From Streptantibioticus ferralitis (GTDB taxonomy: Bacteria; Actinomycetota; Actinomycetes; Streptomycetales; Streptomycetaceae), in the NCBI RefSeq assembly GCF_029223525.1, contig NZ_JARHTQ010000007.1, positions 124,001 to 188,000 of the forward strand: a stretch of 64,000 nt of DNA. The letters run 5' to 3'. Shown here piece after piece: positions 7,002 through 15,601 of this stretch. The position numbers and the translations under genes were made by a program. The notes beneath the pieces are model-generated. The model was not told the origin of the DNA. It worked only from the letters and a program-made list of their open reading frames with translations, and did not search any database. Within the stretch, counting starts at the first letter, position 1, and each line of letters begins with the position of its first letter.

Positions 7002-9118
7002 CCACCACCCGGCCCCTCCTCGGCTCGCCCATGACCCGGCTGGAAGGCCGCGAGAAGGTGACCGGCACCGCCCGCTATGCCGTCGACTACCCTGTCGACC
7101 GTGTGGCGTACGCGTGGCCCGTCCCCGCCGCGGTCGCCCGCGGCGAGATCACCGCGGTCGACGCGACCGCGGCCCTCGCCGACCCGGCCGTCCTGGCCGT
7201 ACTCAGCTATGAGAACGCTCCCCGGCTGCACGACACCGACGACCGGACCCTGGCCGTACTGCAGAGCCCGCACATCGCCCACCGCGGCCAGTTCGCCGCG
7301 CTCGCCGTCGCCACGTCCCTGGAGGCCGCGCGGGGCGCCGCCGCCGCGATCCGCGTGGCCTACGCACCCGAGCCGCACGACGTCATCCTGACCCGCGATC
7401 ACCCGGGGCTCTACAAACCTGACGAGGTCGACGAGGGCATGCCGACCGACCGTGAGCACGGTGACTTCGACACCGTCTACGCGCGGGCTCAGGTGCGGCT
7501 CGATGCCGTCTACGAGACTCCGCCGCTGCACAACCACCCCTTGGAACCGCACGCGGCCACCGCGATGTGGGACGGCGACGACCTGACGGTGTACGACTCC
7601 AACCAGGGGGCCACCGCCGTCCAGCACGTGCTGGCGGAGCTGTTCGGACTGGCGACCGGCAAGATCCACGTGATCAACGAGCACGTCGGTGGCGGTTTCG
7701 GCTCCAAGGGCACCGCGCGACCCCATGTCGTACTCGCGGCGATGGCCGCCCGGGTCGTACGCCGTCCGGTCAAGCTCGCCCTGCCGCGCAACCAACTCGC
7801 CGCGGTGACCGGGCATCGGTCCCCCACGATCCAGCGGATCCGTATCGGCGCCGACACCGAAGGGCACGTCCAGGCCCTCGCCCATGAAGTCACGACACAG
7901 ATCTCGGCGCTCGACGGGTTCGTCGAGCCGGCCGCTGTGGTCAGCCGCGTCATGTACGCGGCTCCGAACAGCCGCACCACCCATCGGGTCACCCGGCTCG
8001 ATGTCCCCACTCCCTCATGGATGCGCGCGCCGGGGGAGTGTCCGGGGATGTTCGCCCTGGAGTCGGCGATGGACGAGCTCGCCATCGCCTGCGGAGTCGA
8101 TCCGATCGAACTCCGGGTACGCAACGAGCCGACCGTCGAGCCCGACTCGGGGCTACCGTTCAGTAGCCGCCATCTCGTGGAGTGCCTGCGCGAAGGCACC
8201 CGCAGGTTCGGCTGGCACGACCGCGACCCGCGGATCGCGGGCAAGCACGAGGGCCGCCTGCTGATCGGCAGCGGCGTCGCCGCCTCGACGTACCCGGTGT
8301 ACGTCATGGCCTCGCACGCCGAGGCGCACGCCGGTCCCGACGGGAGCTACGAGGTACACGTCAGCGCCAGCGACATCGGCACTGGCGCCCGTACCGTGCT
8401 GACCCAGATCGCCGCCGACGCCCTCGGCGTCCCGCTGGACAGGGTCCGGGTACGCGTCGGCAGCAGCGATCTGCCGCCCGCCTCGGTGGCCGGCGCGTCC
8501 TCGGGTACGGCCTCCTGGGGCTGGCCGGTGCACAAGGCCTGCACGGAACTGCGGCAGCGCCTGGAGGCACTCGGCCACTCGGTTCCCGAACAGGGACTCA
8601 CCGTCGCCGCGGACATCGCGGAGGACCTCGACGACCGGGAGGACTACGCACGCCACGCCTTCGGCGCGCAGTTCGCCGAGGTCCAGGTCGACACGGTCAC
8701 CGGTGAGACACGGGTACGACGCCTGCTCGGCGTGTTCGCGGCGGGCCGGATCCTCAACCCCCGCACCGCACGGTCGCAGTTCATCGGCGGAATGACAATG
8801 GGCCTGGGAATGGCGCTACTTGAGGGCAGCACCATGGACCCGGCCTTCGGCGACTACGCGGAACGCGACCTGGCCTCCTACCACGTGCCCGCCTGCGCGG
8901 ATGTCCCCGAGATCGACGTGCACTGGATCGAGGAGGAGGATCCGCAGCTCAACCCGATGGGGTCCAAGGGCATCGGCGAGATCGGCATCGTCGGCACCGC
9001 GGCGGCGATCGCCAACGCCGTGCACCACGCCACCGGCGTACGGATCCGTGCCCTGCCCATCCATCCCGCCGTGCTGATGCCCCCGCTGGCCGGTGCCCGA
9101 CAGGCCAGCCCCTCGTAG
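6998..9118 (+). CDS. Molybdenum hydroxylase catalytic subunit, molybdopterin-binding (PaoC/YagR type)
   Basis: The 706-residue subunit has the xanthine-dehydrogenase fold: the a/b hammerhead N-terminus (GREKVTGTARYAVD), EHVGGGFGSKG for dinucleotide binding, WMRAPGECPGMFALESAMDELA, and GSKGIGEIGIVG with the catalytic glutamate at E661. It oxidises aldehydes or N-heterocycles at a Mo=S centre, using water as the oxygen source. The length is close to E. coli PaoC (732). No chaperone of the PaoD/XdhC kind, needed to sulfurate and insert the cofactor, is encoded nearby, so it must be supplied from elsewhere. Substrate is inferred only from class: aromatic or other aldehydes. Confidence 0.92.
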   Translation: MTTTRPLLGSPMTRLEGREKVTGTARYAVDYPVDRVAYAWPVPAAVARGEITAVDATAALADPAVLAVLSYENAPRLHDTDDRTLAVLQSPHIAHRGQFAALAVATSLEAARGAAAAIRVAYAPEPHDVILTRDHPGLYKPDEVDEGMPTDREHGDFDTVYARAQVRLDAVYETPPLHNHPLEPHAATAMWDGDDLTVYDSNQGATAVQHVLAELFGLATGKIHVINEHVGGGFGSKGTARPHVVLAAMAARVVRRPVKLALPRNQLAAVTGHRSPTIQRIRIGADTEGHVQALAHEVTTQISALDGFVEPAAVVSRVMYAAPNSRTTHRVTRLDVPTPSWMRAPGECPGMFALESAMDELAIACGVDPIELRVRNEPTVEPDSGLPFSSRHLVECLREGTRRFGWHDRDPRIAGKHEGRLLIGSGVAASTYPVYVMASHAEAHAGPDGSYEVHVSASDIGTGARTVLTQIAADALGVPLDRVRVRVGSSDLPPASVAGASSGTASWGWPVHKACTELRQRLEALGHSVPEQGLTVAADIAEDLDDREDYARHAFGAQFAEVQVDTVTGETRVRRLLGVFAAGRILNPRTARSQFIGGMTMGLGMALLEGSTMDPAFGDYAERDLASYHVPACADVPEIDVHWIEEEDPQLNPMGSKGIGEIGIVGTAAAIANAVHHATGVRIRALPIHPAVLMPPLAGARQASPS

Positions 9119-9150
9119 ACGCATCCAGACAGCTAGTCCCTCGTAGACGC
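9110..9150. repeat. 13-bp direct repeat around the operon end
   Basis: CCCTCGTAGACGC occurs at 9110-9122, where it includes the TAG stop of the catalytic subunit, and again at 9138-9150. It looks like a small slippage duplication. Confidence 0.6.
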
Positions 9151-9279
9151 CCCGAGGCCCCGGCGAGCGGCCCCGCCAAACGGAACAAAGTGACCACAGA
9201 GCCACAAGGTGTACGGGAAGCGTAGTGGGGGCAGGTGTCACACCAGGACAAGAGCTCACCCGGCGGTGAGGAGGGTCCC

Positions 9280-9765
9280 ATGTCCGACGAGGTGTGGGCC
9301 AACGAGGTCTACCAACCCGATGGCTCGGAGGTCCAGGACGACGCCGGCGTCCTCGACCCGGAGGACACGCTCGATGACCGTGGCGTCACCCCGGCCATCG
9401 ACGAGGGATATTCGCCGCCGGAAAGGCCCCTGGAAGTGGAGCGCACCGGCATCACCGTGAGCGAGCAGCGCCGAGGGGAGACGCTCGACCAGCGGCTGGC
9501 GGAGGAGGAACCCGACGTCGGCGAGGCCATGGGGGACGGGATCGGGGACCTGCCCGGTGGCAACGGGGAGCTGATCGACCGCGAGGTCGGCGATGCGCGG
9601 TCGGGGCGACTGGTGGCCGCCGACGAAGGAGTGCCGCACGGCTTGGAGCAGGCGGACGACACGGCGGCCTTCGACGCCGGAATCGCCGGCGGGGCCGCGT
9701 CCGCCGAGGAGGCGGCCGTCCGCATCGTCGATGAGCTGGAGGGGCCCGAGCCCGAGGACATCTGA
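9280..9765 (+). CDS. DUF5709 protein
   Basis: The 161-residue acidic protein matches the actinobacterial DUF5709 family. Diagnostic segments are DEGYSPPERPLEVERTG, ETLDQRLAEEEPDV, DREVGDARSGRLVA and ASAEEAAVRIVDE. It has no signal peptide or membrane segment and its function is unknown; the composition suggests a soluble, partly disordered stress protein. The ATG at 9280 was chosen over one 45 bases upstream because GAGGAGGG lies 6 bases before it. The following small gene begins 42 bases later and may be co-transcribed. Confidence 0.85.
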   Translation: MSDEVWANEVYQPDGSEVQDDAGVLDPEDTLDDRGVTPAIDEGYSPPERPLEVERTGITVSEQRRGETLDQRLAEEEPDVGEAMGDGIGDLPGGNGELIDREVGDARSGRLVAADEGVPHGLEQADDTAAFDAGIAGGAASAEEAAVRIVDELEGPEPEDI

Positions 9766-9807
9766 TCGGCACCCCCGAGGTGCCGCCGCGCCGACAGGAA
9801 CTGCGTC

Positions 9808-10095
9808 ATGGCTGGACAGTTCGAGATACGCCCCTTGGGCGGGCACGAGTATCTGCTGCGTACCCGCTCCACCAACCAGATGGTCGAAACCCGCCTGCAA
9901 CTCACGGACGACGACCTTGAGCAGCTGGGAGTGGCATCGGCGGACGAAGCCCGTGTCGTAGCGGCGACCACGGAATACCTCGCGGAGCGCGAACCAGAGC
10001 TCGACATGCCGGGTCTGCTCGATCTGCACGACATCGCGGAGACCCACCAGGACTTCCCCGAACGGCTGCGCCAGCGGATCACCTCAGGCCGTTAG
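9808..10095 (+). CDS. Conserved hypothetical protein, 95 residues
   Basis: I do not recognise a family. The product is a small, acidic, soluble protein that starts MAGQFEIRPLGGHEYLLRT and ends in charged helices (DDLEQLGVASADEARVV, DFPERLRQRI). Codon usage is strongly coding. AGGA lies upstream of the ATG. It directly follows the DUF5709 gene on the same strand. Confidence 0.65.
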   Translation: MAGQFEIRPLGGHEYLLRTRSTNQMVETRLQLTDDDLEQLGVASADEARVVAATTEYLAEREPELDMPGLLDLHDIAETHQDFPERLRQRITSGR

Positions 10096-10215
10096 CGGGA
10101 CTCCGGTCGGTCCCATCCGCGGCGGCCGCTGGGACCGGCGCGCAGCCTGGTACCGCCGGTCCCAGGAAGAACGATGCACTTCCTGCCCGTCGACCTCGGA
10201 GCGAGGCTGACGGGC

Positions 10216-10911
10216 ATGACGACAACACTCATCACCGGAGCCAACAAGGGGCTGGGCCTGGAGACCGCACGCCGTCTCGTCGCGGCGGGGCACACCGTCT
10301 TCCTGGGGGCACGTGATCCCCAACGCGGGCAGCAGGCAGCAGAGCGGATCGGCGCCCGCCCGTTGCGGATCGATGTCACCAGCGAGGAGTCGGTGCGGGC
10401 GGCGGCGGACGTGGTACGCGAGGAGGCGGGCCTGCTCGACGTACTGGTCAACAACGCCGGGATCAGCGGCGGCTCGAAGCCGGTCGGCGAGGTCACCGCG
10501 ACGGAACTGGAGACCGTCTACGCCACCAACGTGTTCGGCATGGTGCGCGTCACCCGCGCCTTCCTGCCGTTGCTCAGCGTCAGCGCCCATCCCGTGGTGG
10601 TGAACGTCAGCAGCGGCCTGGGCTCCCTCGCCCGGGTATCCGATCCCCAACGGTTCGAGTCGGCCTGGCCCGTTCTGACCTACGCCTCCTCCAAGAGCGC
10701 GGTCAACATGCTCACCGTCCAGTACGCCAAGGCGTTCCCCGAGATCAGGGTCAACGCTGTCGATCCCGGGTACACCGCGACCGACCTCAATGGCCACCGC
10801 GGAACCCAGACGGTCGAGGACGGCGCTGAAATCATCGTGCGCATGGCCACGATCGGCGCCGACGGTCCGACCGGCGGCTACTTCGCGGCCGACGGTCCGG
10901 TGCCGTGGTGA
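10216..10911 (+). CDS. Short-chain dehydrogenase/reductase
   Basis: The 231-residue classical SDR has the cofactor loop TGANKGLG at residues 7-14, NNAGIS, the catalytic serine strand VNVSS, and YASSK with Y156 and K160. An NAD(P)H-dependent reduction of a carbonyl substrate is expected in the cytoplasm. The start is the ATG at 10216, where the Rossmann strand begins at once; an upstream in-frame ATG would add 14 residues without homology. The TGANKGLG loop is common in carbonyl-reductase-like SDRs. Substrate unknown. Confidence 0.88.
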   Translation: MTTTLITGANKGLGLETARRLVAAGHTVFLGARDPQRGQQAAERIGARPLRIDVTSEESVRAAADVVREEAGLLDVLVNNAGISGGSKPVGEVTATELETVYATNVFGMVRVTRAFLPLLSVSAHPVVVNVSSGLGSLARVSDPQRFESAWPVLTYASSKSAVNMLTVQYAKAFPEIRVNAVDPGYTATDLNGHRGTQTVEDGAEIIVRMATIGADGPTGGYFAADGPVPW

Positions 10912-11026
10912 CGGTGGTGGACAGGCCGACCGCGAACCAGGCCGTTCGGAGGCACGCGGCCAGGATCGACTTCGCCAGGACCGGCGGGCCCGGCTGGGGC
11001 TCGTACGACCTGGACTGCCGGGCCGG

Positions 11027-11434
11027 TCAGCGGTCCGACACGGCCTCCTGGCCGATCTGATGGGCACGGTTGATCTCGGCCATGTGTTCCTCCGCCCAGG
11101 CCCGCACCATCGCCAGCGGGACCTCGAGCGACAGGCCGAGATCGGTGATCCGGTAGTGCACGCGCGGCGGGACGGTCGGCTCCACCCGGCGGCTGACCAA
11201 ACCGTCGCGTGCCAGGTTCCGCAAGGTCACGGACAGCATCTTCTGCGAGACACCGGCCATCCGGCGCTGGAGTTCGGCGAAGCGCACCTCGTCAGGGGAG
11301 GACTCCGCCAGCACCTTGATCGCCATAGACGTCCACTTGGTGCCGATCCGGTCCAGCAGTTGTCGGGTCGGACATTGCGGATCGAACACATCACCGCGCG
11401 CGCCGTCGGAGGTACGCGCCGCCGAGGAGGTCAC
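11027..11434 (-). CDS. HxlR-family transcriptional regulator
   Basis: The 135-residue winged-helix protein has the HxlR signature: a single N-terminal cysteine in CPTRQLLDRIGTKWTSMAIKVL, then RFAELQRRMAGVSQKMLSVTLRNL and the wing DGLVSRRVEPTVPPRVHYRITDLG. Such regulators bind DNA as dimers and often sense reactive electrophiles through the cysteine. It is transcribed divergently from the alpha/beta hydrolase, and a matching inverted repeat lies between them, so it probably controls both. Confidence 0.88.
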   Translation of the reverse strand: MTSSAARTSDGARGDVFDPQCPTRQLLDRIGTKWTSMAIKVLAESSPDEVRFAELQRRMAGVSQKMLSVTLRNLARDGLVSRRVEPTVPPRVHYRITDLGLSLEVPLAMVRAWAEEHMAEINRAHQIGQEAVSDR

Positions 11435-11483
11435 CTGGAACTCACCACCTGTCGCGAGAGTGCGGTCTTGGAACGCCCACCTT

Positions 11484-11518
11484 AGTTACCTAACGTTGTG
11501 TTGTCACCATTGGTAACT
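11484..11518. promoter_or_regulatory. Candidate HxlR operator
   Basis: AGTTACC (11484-11490) and GGTAACT (11512-11518) are perfect 7-bp complements 21 bases apart, lying in the 98-base divergent interval between the HxlR gene and the hydrolase. The surrounding sequence is unusually AT-rich for this genome, as expected of overlapping promoters. Confidence 0.6.
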
Positions 11519-11532
11519 GCATCGGAGGCGTC

Positions 11533-12417
11533 GTGTCCGTCCCCCCATCCTTCTTCGCCGATCCCCGTCCCGGTGCGATCGAGCTGCGCCGGGTCGCGAC
11601 CAACGGCGTCGAGCTGAACGTGGCGCTGGCGGGGGACGGCCCCGCGGTCCTGCTGCTGCACGGATTTCCGCACACCTGGCAGCTCTGGGTCGAGGTGATC
11701 GGCAAGCTCGCCGACCAACACCGGGTCATCGCACCGGACTTGCGCGGACTCGGCGCCAGCCCCCGGGCGGCGGACGGCTACGACGCCGCGAACCTCGCCG
11801 CCGACGCCGAAGGCCTGCTGACCGCGCTCGGGGAAAGCTCCGCGGCGGTGGTGGCGATGGACGCGGGCACCCCGCCTGCCTTCCTGCTCGCGATGCGGCG
11901 GCCGGACCTGGTCCGGCGACTGGTGGTCATGGAGTCGCTGCTGGGCAGGCTGCCAGGCGCCGAGGAGTTCCTCGCCCCCGGTGCGCCGTGGTGGTTCGGC
12001 TTCCACGCGCAGCCCGGCCTCGCGGAATCCGTACTGACCGGCCATGAGGCGGAGTACCTCGACTGGTTCCTCAACTCCGGCACCCACGGCCGCGGCGTGC
12101 GCGCCGACATCCGCGACGCCTTCGTCAACGCCTACACCGGAGGCGAAGCCCTGCGCTGCGCCTTCTCGTACTACCGCGCCCTACCCACCAGCGCACAGCA
12201 GATCCAGGACGCCGTCGACACGGCCCGACTCACGGTCCCCACCATGGCGCTCGGCGCCCACCCCGTCGGCACCGCACTCGAACAGCAACTGCGGCCAGTC
12301 GCCGACCATCTCGAAAGCCATCTCATCGAGGACTGCGGCCACATCATCCCGCTGGACCGCCCCCAAGCCCTGCTCGACCTACTGAAACCGTTCCTCGCGA
12401 CGGACCCGGCCAACTGA
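11533..12417 (+). CDS. Alpha/beta-fold hydrolase (epoxide hydrolase/dehalogenase-like)
   Basis: The 294-residue protein has the oxyanion-hole HGFP (43-46), a nucleophile elbow VAMDAGT with Asp110 instead of serine, and the catalytic histidine H270 in DCGHII. An Asp nucleophile together with HGFPHTW points to the epoxide hydrolase/haloalkane dehalogenase branch. The usual G-H-D-x-G elbow is altered to A-M-D-A-G, which may affect activity. The start is GTG at 11533, preceded by GGAGG. It is divergent from the HxlR regulator. Confidence 0.85.
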   Translation: MSVPPSFFADPRPGAIELRRVATNGVELNVALAGDGPAVLLLHGFPHTWQLWVEVIGKLADQHRVIAPDLRGLGASPRAADGYDAANLAADAEGLLTALGESSAAVVAMDAGTPPAFLLAMRRPDLVRRLVVMESLLGRLPGAEEFLAPGAPWWFGFHAQPGLAESVLTGHEAEYLDWFLNSGTHGRGVRADIRDAFVNAYTGGEALRCAFSYYRALPTSAQQIQDAVDTARLTVPTMALGAHPVGTALEQQLRPVADHLESHLIEDCGHIIPLDRPQALLDLLKPFLATDPAN

Positions 12418-12534
12418 CCGTCGATGCAACCGAAGCCCACCGCTGCGGACGGTACGGATCGGCCACCGTCACGCCGCTGACCCCCGGTGGCCGGTTCGGT
12501 CCGGTGAGAAGTCCGCGGGCCGGGCAGGGCGTAG

Positions 12535-12711
12535 GGCGCTCCGGCGTAGGGCGGGGGCGGGCACTACCAGTACCGGACAGTACGCCTTGGCCAGCACGTG
12601 ATGGCGGACCGTGCCGCAGCCGACATGTGTCAGCAGGCCGTGTCGGCCCACGCCGATCACCCGCAGATCGTCCGCATGGCCCGCGATGCTGCACGGCGCG
12701 TGCCCGGGGCC
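12535..12711 (-). pseudogene. Universal stress protein, C-terminal remnant
   Basis: A minus-strand frame reads HADDLRVIGVGRHGLLTHVG, then GTVRHHVLAKAYCPVLVVP. This is the end of a UspA domain (A.DLLVVG.RGHGG...LGSVS..V...A.CPVLVV), including the ATP-contact loop. The N-terminal two thirds are absent and the remnant starts two bases after the stop of the SRPBCC gene, so the junction is a deletion or insertion scar. Confidence 0.7.
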
Positions 12712-12712
12712 G

Positions 12713-13177
12713 CTACGTACCAGTCGCATTTCGGTGCGTGTGATCGGCTTCCAGCAGCTGCTTGAGCTTTGCCAGGTCCTTGTTGTTCGCGCGGCGGATC
12801 GCGGCGGCCATGACGGGTGCGGTGAACCTGGCGAAGCCGGCGGCTTCACCGCGGTTGCGCAGCGTCATTCGAGTGTGGGTGGGATCGACGGGTTCCCAGG
12901 TGTAGGTGGTCTCCATGGGGAACGGCCCTTGGGCGGTGCGCATGACCAGCCGATCGGGGGCGTACTCGGCCACCTCGTAGGTGTAGGTCAGGGTGCGGCC
13001 GAGGAACTGGGCGACGAAGTCCAACTTCGTGCCCACGGCGAGCGGCGGTGGGGTCTGCCATCGGACAGAAGTGATGTTGACGTACCACTCAGGAGCGTTC
13101 GACGGGTCGCTGGCGTAGGCCGCGACCTGCTCGCATGGGCGCGCGATGACGATCTCGGTCAGCACGTCAACGGACAC
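12713..13177 (-). CDS. SRPBCC-family protein
   Basis: The 154-residue protein has the START-like pattern of the polyketide-cyclase/SRPBCC superfamily: an opening beta strand with VDVLTEIVIARPCEQVAAYASDP, then APEWY, a central sheet (GTKLDFVAQFLGRTLTYTYEV, LVMRTAQGPFPMETTYTWEP), and a C-terminal helix ending in LAKLKQLLEA. These proteins bind hydrophobic ligands in a deep cavity; no specific ligand can be inferred. It is followed directly by a UspA remnant on the same strand. Confidence 0.85.
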   Translation of the reverse strand: MSVDVLTEIVIARPCEQVAAYASDPSNAPEWYVNITSVRWQTPPPLAVGTKLDFVAQFLGRTLTYTYEVAEYAPDRLVMRTAQGPFPMETTYTWEPVDPTHTRMTLRNRGEAAGFARFTAPVMAAAIRRANNKDLAKLKQLLEADHTHRNATGT

Positions 13178-13539
13178 AGTTCCTCCCGGGAAGGTTTCAA
13201 CGCTGTCGCATTGTGCCGGGTCGTGCGGCCCAGGACGATGGACACGCGGCCGGCGAGGGGCGTCCGTCAGTCAGGTGGGTCCGCGCTTCAGGGAGCACTG
13301 GCCACGTCGACGGCAACCTCCGGCCCTGAGCGTCCCCGCCCGAGGCATCGCTCACGAGTGACAACCGTTCCCGGGCGACGTTCCACGAAGCTCTCCGCAT
13401 CGGCTAACATCGGGCGCTTGAGTCCGGTGGCTCAGCAGCATGGCACGAGGCACCGACAAACCCGTGGGTGTCCGCGGTTGGCGAGCGGCGAAGCCGACGC
13501 GAGGGGCTCCGGGGCGCCCCTATCGCACCGGCCGCGAGG
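13178..13539. other. Intergenic stretch without recognisable features
   Basis: These 360 bases separate two minus-strand genes. I see the upstream region of the SRPBCC gene near 13180-13200 (GGGAGGAACT on the minus strand is its ribosome site) and no coding signal, tRNA or clear hairpin beyond that. Confidence 0.5.
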
Positions 13540-14244
13540 TCAGTTGCCGTGGACGAGCGGGATGGTGCGGGTTACCAGGTCCTCGTAGCCCCGCTCCGAC
13601 CAGGCGCCGAAGTGCACCTGGACCGACTTCAGTTGCCTGGCGGCGGTGGCCGCGATCGAGAAGCGGAACAGGAATCGGGTGTTGTGACCGCTGGGCAGAT
13701 CCTGCAACAGGAAGCCGGTGTTGGCGCCGATGACCGGGTCGCAGCCGGTCGACAGGCCGAGCTTCTGCCAGCGGCCCTGGTGGTAGACCTCGACGGTCAC
13801 ATCCTTGGGCGCGAGGGAGACCGCCTTGCCGTTGCCGCGCTGGTCCGGGTTGCCGACCGGAGTCCAGGCGTACAGGCCGAGCGTGGGGCGGACGCTGTCG
13901 AACGCTGCGCCCGTGCCGTTGTAGATCATCCCTCCGATCTTCGCCCTGGGGCCTCCCGCGAGAACCTCCTTCGGTATCGCCAGCGGGTCGAAGGTGGCCT
14001 TGGCATGGCCGTGATGGACCGCGGCCGACGTCCGGGCGGTCCGGGTGGTGGCGGGTTGCACGTGCGCGGCATCGGCGTTGACGGACGCGGTGTCCGGTGT
14101 ACCGCAGACGGCGGCGGGGGTGGCAGAGGCCAGCAGCGGAACGGCGGTGAGCATCAGCCCGGTGACGGTTCCGGCGGCGGCGGTACGGTCCGGGCGAACT
14201 CGGCGGGGCCTTCTGGTGAAACGGCGTGCCAGGTTCCTGCTCAT
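13540..14244 (-). CDS. Secreted hypothetical protein, 234 residues
   Basis: No family is recognised. The N-terminus is strongly basic (several RR pairs) followed by a hydrophobic stretch and an Ala-X-Ala region, a long Sec-type signal peptide. The mature part has an Ig-like character: IGGMIYNGTGAAFDSVRP, VTVEVYHQGRWQKL, GCDPVIG and RFLFRFSIAATAARQLKSVQVHFGAW. Such beta-rich secreted proteins with conserved domain position are common but uncharacterised in Streptomyces. It is encoded upstream of, and in the same direction as, the SRPBCC gene, but separated by 360 bases. Confidence 0.7.
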   Translation of the reverse strand: MSRNLARRFTRRPRRVRPDRTAAAGTVTGLMLTAVPLLASATPAAVCGTPDTASVNADAAHVQPATTRTARTSAAVHHGHAKATFDPLAIPKEVLAGGPRAKIGGMIYNGTGAAFDSVRPTLGLYAWTPVGNPDQRGNGKAVSLAPKDVTVEVYHQGRWQKLGLSTGCDPVIGANTGFLLQDLPSGHNTRFLFRFSIAATAARQLKSVQVHFGAWSERGYEDLVTRTIPLVHGN

Positions 14245-14501
14245 GATGATCCCCCAGGGATGGCGTCGCGGATGTGTGTTTCGCGTACGAACCGGTGGAC
14301 GGCCCTCGCAACTCGCTTCCGGGGCCCTCGCTTTCGGGGGCCTATGTCGTCAGCGGTGAAACCATGATCCTTCCGCGAGATCGCCGGGCGGTGGGGGAAT
14401 CGCCAACGCCGGGTAACGGCGGACTTGCCCAGGACGGCAACCGCCCCGCCGTACGGCTGGCACCGCGACGGCTACGGCACTGATGGGCGCACCCCCCCAT
14501 G

Positions 14502-14936
14502 TCACCGCACGGTGACCATGGCCGCCCAGCGTCGGACGACATGCGGGCAGAGATGGCCGGGGTCGGGGACGCACCGCTCGAACGAGTCGATGGCCGTGCT
14601 GCCCTCGCCTGCAGCCCGGAGGGCGGCCCTGGTGACGCCGCCTGGTGACGTGACCGTGCCGGTGCGCCGGAGGACTCGGCCGTCGGCGGCGCTCGGCAGG
14701 CTCCAGGTCCAGGTCAGCCCGTTGTGATGGGAGCCGGTGAGCCGGACCGTGATCACGCCCCCTCGGTGGACGGTCACCGCGCGGCCGTCGTCACTGTTCG
14801 ACAAGGCGAGCTCGACGGCCTTCTCCGGCCGGTCCCTGTGCGGGGCGGCAGACGCAGGCACGGGGACGCAGATCGCGGTGGCGGACAGCGCCAGCCCCGC
14901 GGCGAACCCGGTAACGGTGAACCTGGCGCTCCTCAT
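14502..14936 (-). CDS. Secreted chagasin-like (I42) protease inhibitor family protein
   Basis: The 144-residue product has a Sec signal peptide ending near ASA|AP and a compact beta domain. VHRGGVITVRLTGSHHNGLTWTWSLP resembles the L0 and L2 regions of chagasin-type inhibitors of cysteine peptidases, and GTVTSPGGVTRAALRAAGEG-STAIDS is the L4 part. In the classical family the TGYxW loop contacts the protease; here it is NGLTWTW, so inhibition is plausible but not certain. The second of two ATGs is chosen because GAGG lies 8 bases before it. Confidence 0.6.
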   Translation of the reverse strand: MRSARFTVTGFAAGLALSATAICVPVPASAAPHRDRPEKAVELALSNSDDGRAVTVHRGGVITVRLTGSHHNGLTWTWSLPSAADGRVLRRTGTVTSPGGVTRAALRAAGEGSTAIDSFERCVPDPGHLCPHVVRRWAAMVTVR

Positions 14937-15601
14937 GTTCATCACCTCGGCAGTCCGGTGCAGATATGCGGATCTGTCTCCACTGTCGCCCCTCGGTGGC
15001 ACCGCTCGGCCCCGGTCACCGTCCCATTCACTCCTTCGAGAACTCCACAACGGCCACCGTGACGACCCGTACCCGTCTTGCGCCTGCCCGCCGCCCCTGC
15101 CCAGGCCGGGAGGAGCCCGCGGCGTCGAGTCTCAGCGGAGGAAGCGCTGCGCGGTGGCAGTGGTGAGCGGGTACCGTCCAAGAACGAGGCGGCGCTTACC
15201 GCTCGGGATCAACGACCGCCCGAAGCACGGAACTCACCGGCGCCGCCAACAGCAGGACCGCCTCCTGAAGCACGACGACTTCCTTACCGACCGCGCGGTG
15301 TCCCAGCGGGTACGCGCGTTCTGCCGCACAGGGGAGACGGTGCGCTGACCCCTGCGACGGCCCCCGTCACGGTGGCGGTCCCTCGTCCGGGCAAACCGTT
15401 GTGCCCCGGGGGAATTGAACCTCGATCCGTCGTCGTACGTGTGGAGGGCGGCTCGGGTTCGCCGCTGACTGACGAAGCCGTTCGGAGGCGAAGCCGGCTC
15501 AACAGGACAACACCTCGCCAGTGGCCGCTTACCGCCCGGGGCAATGCACCCGGAGTGCGGGGCGGGCCAGCGATGGGCGAGGGAAGATGGGAGCTGGATT
15601 C
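14937..15601. other. Long intergenic stretch with a coding-like tail
   Basis: About 660 bases separate a minus-strand and a plus-strand gene. The plus strand at about 15235-15348 reads QDRLLKHDDFLTDRAVSQRV, then RAFCRTGETVR and a stop, with coding-type third positions. It has no start or upstream continuation, so it may be the last 40 codons of a lost gene of unknown family. I see no RNA gene or terminator of note in the rest. Confidence 0.35.

Noticed and set aside
15400-15440. GGTTCAATTC on the minus strand, resembling a tRNA T-arm
   Set aside because: No anticodon or D arm can be folded around it; I see only a chance T-loop-like sequence.
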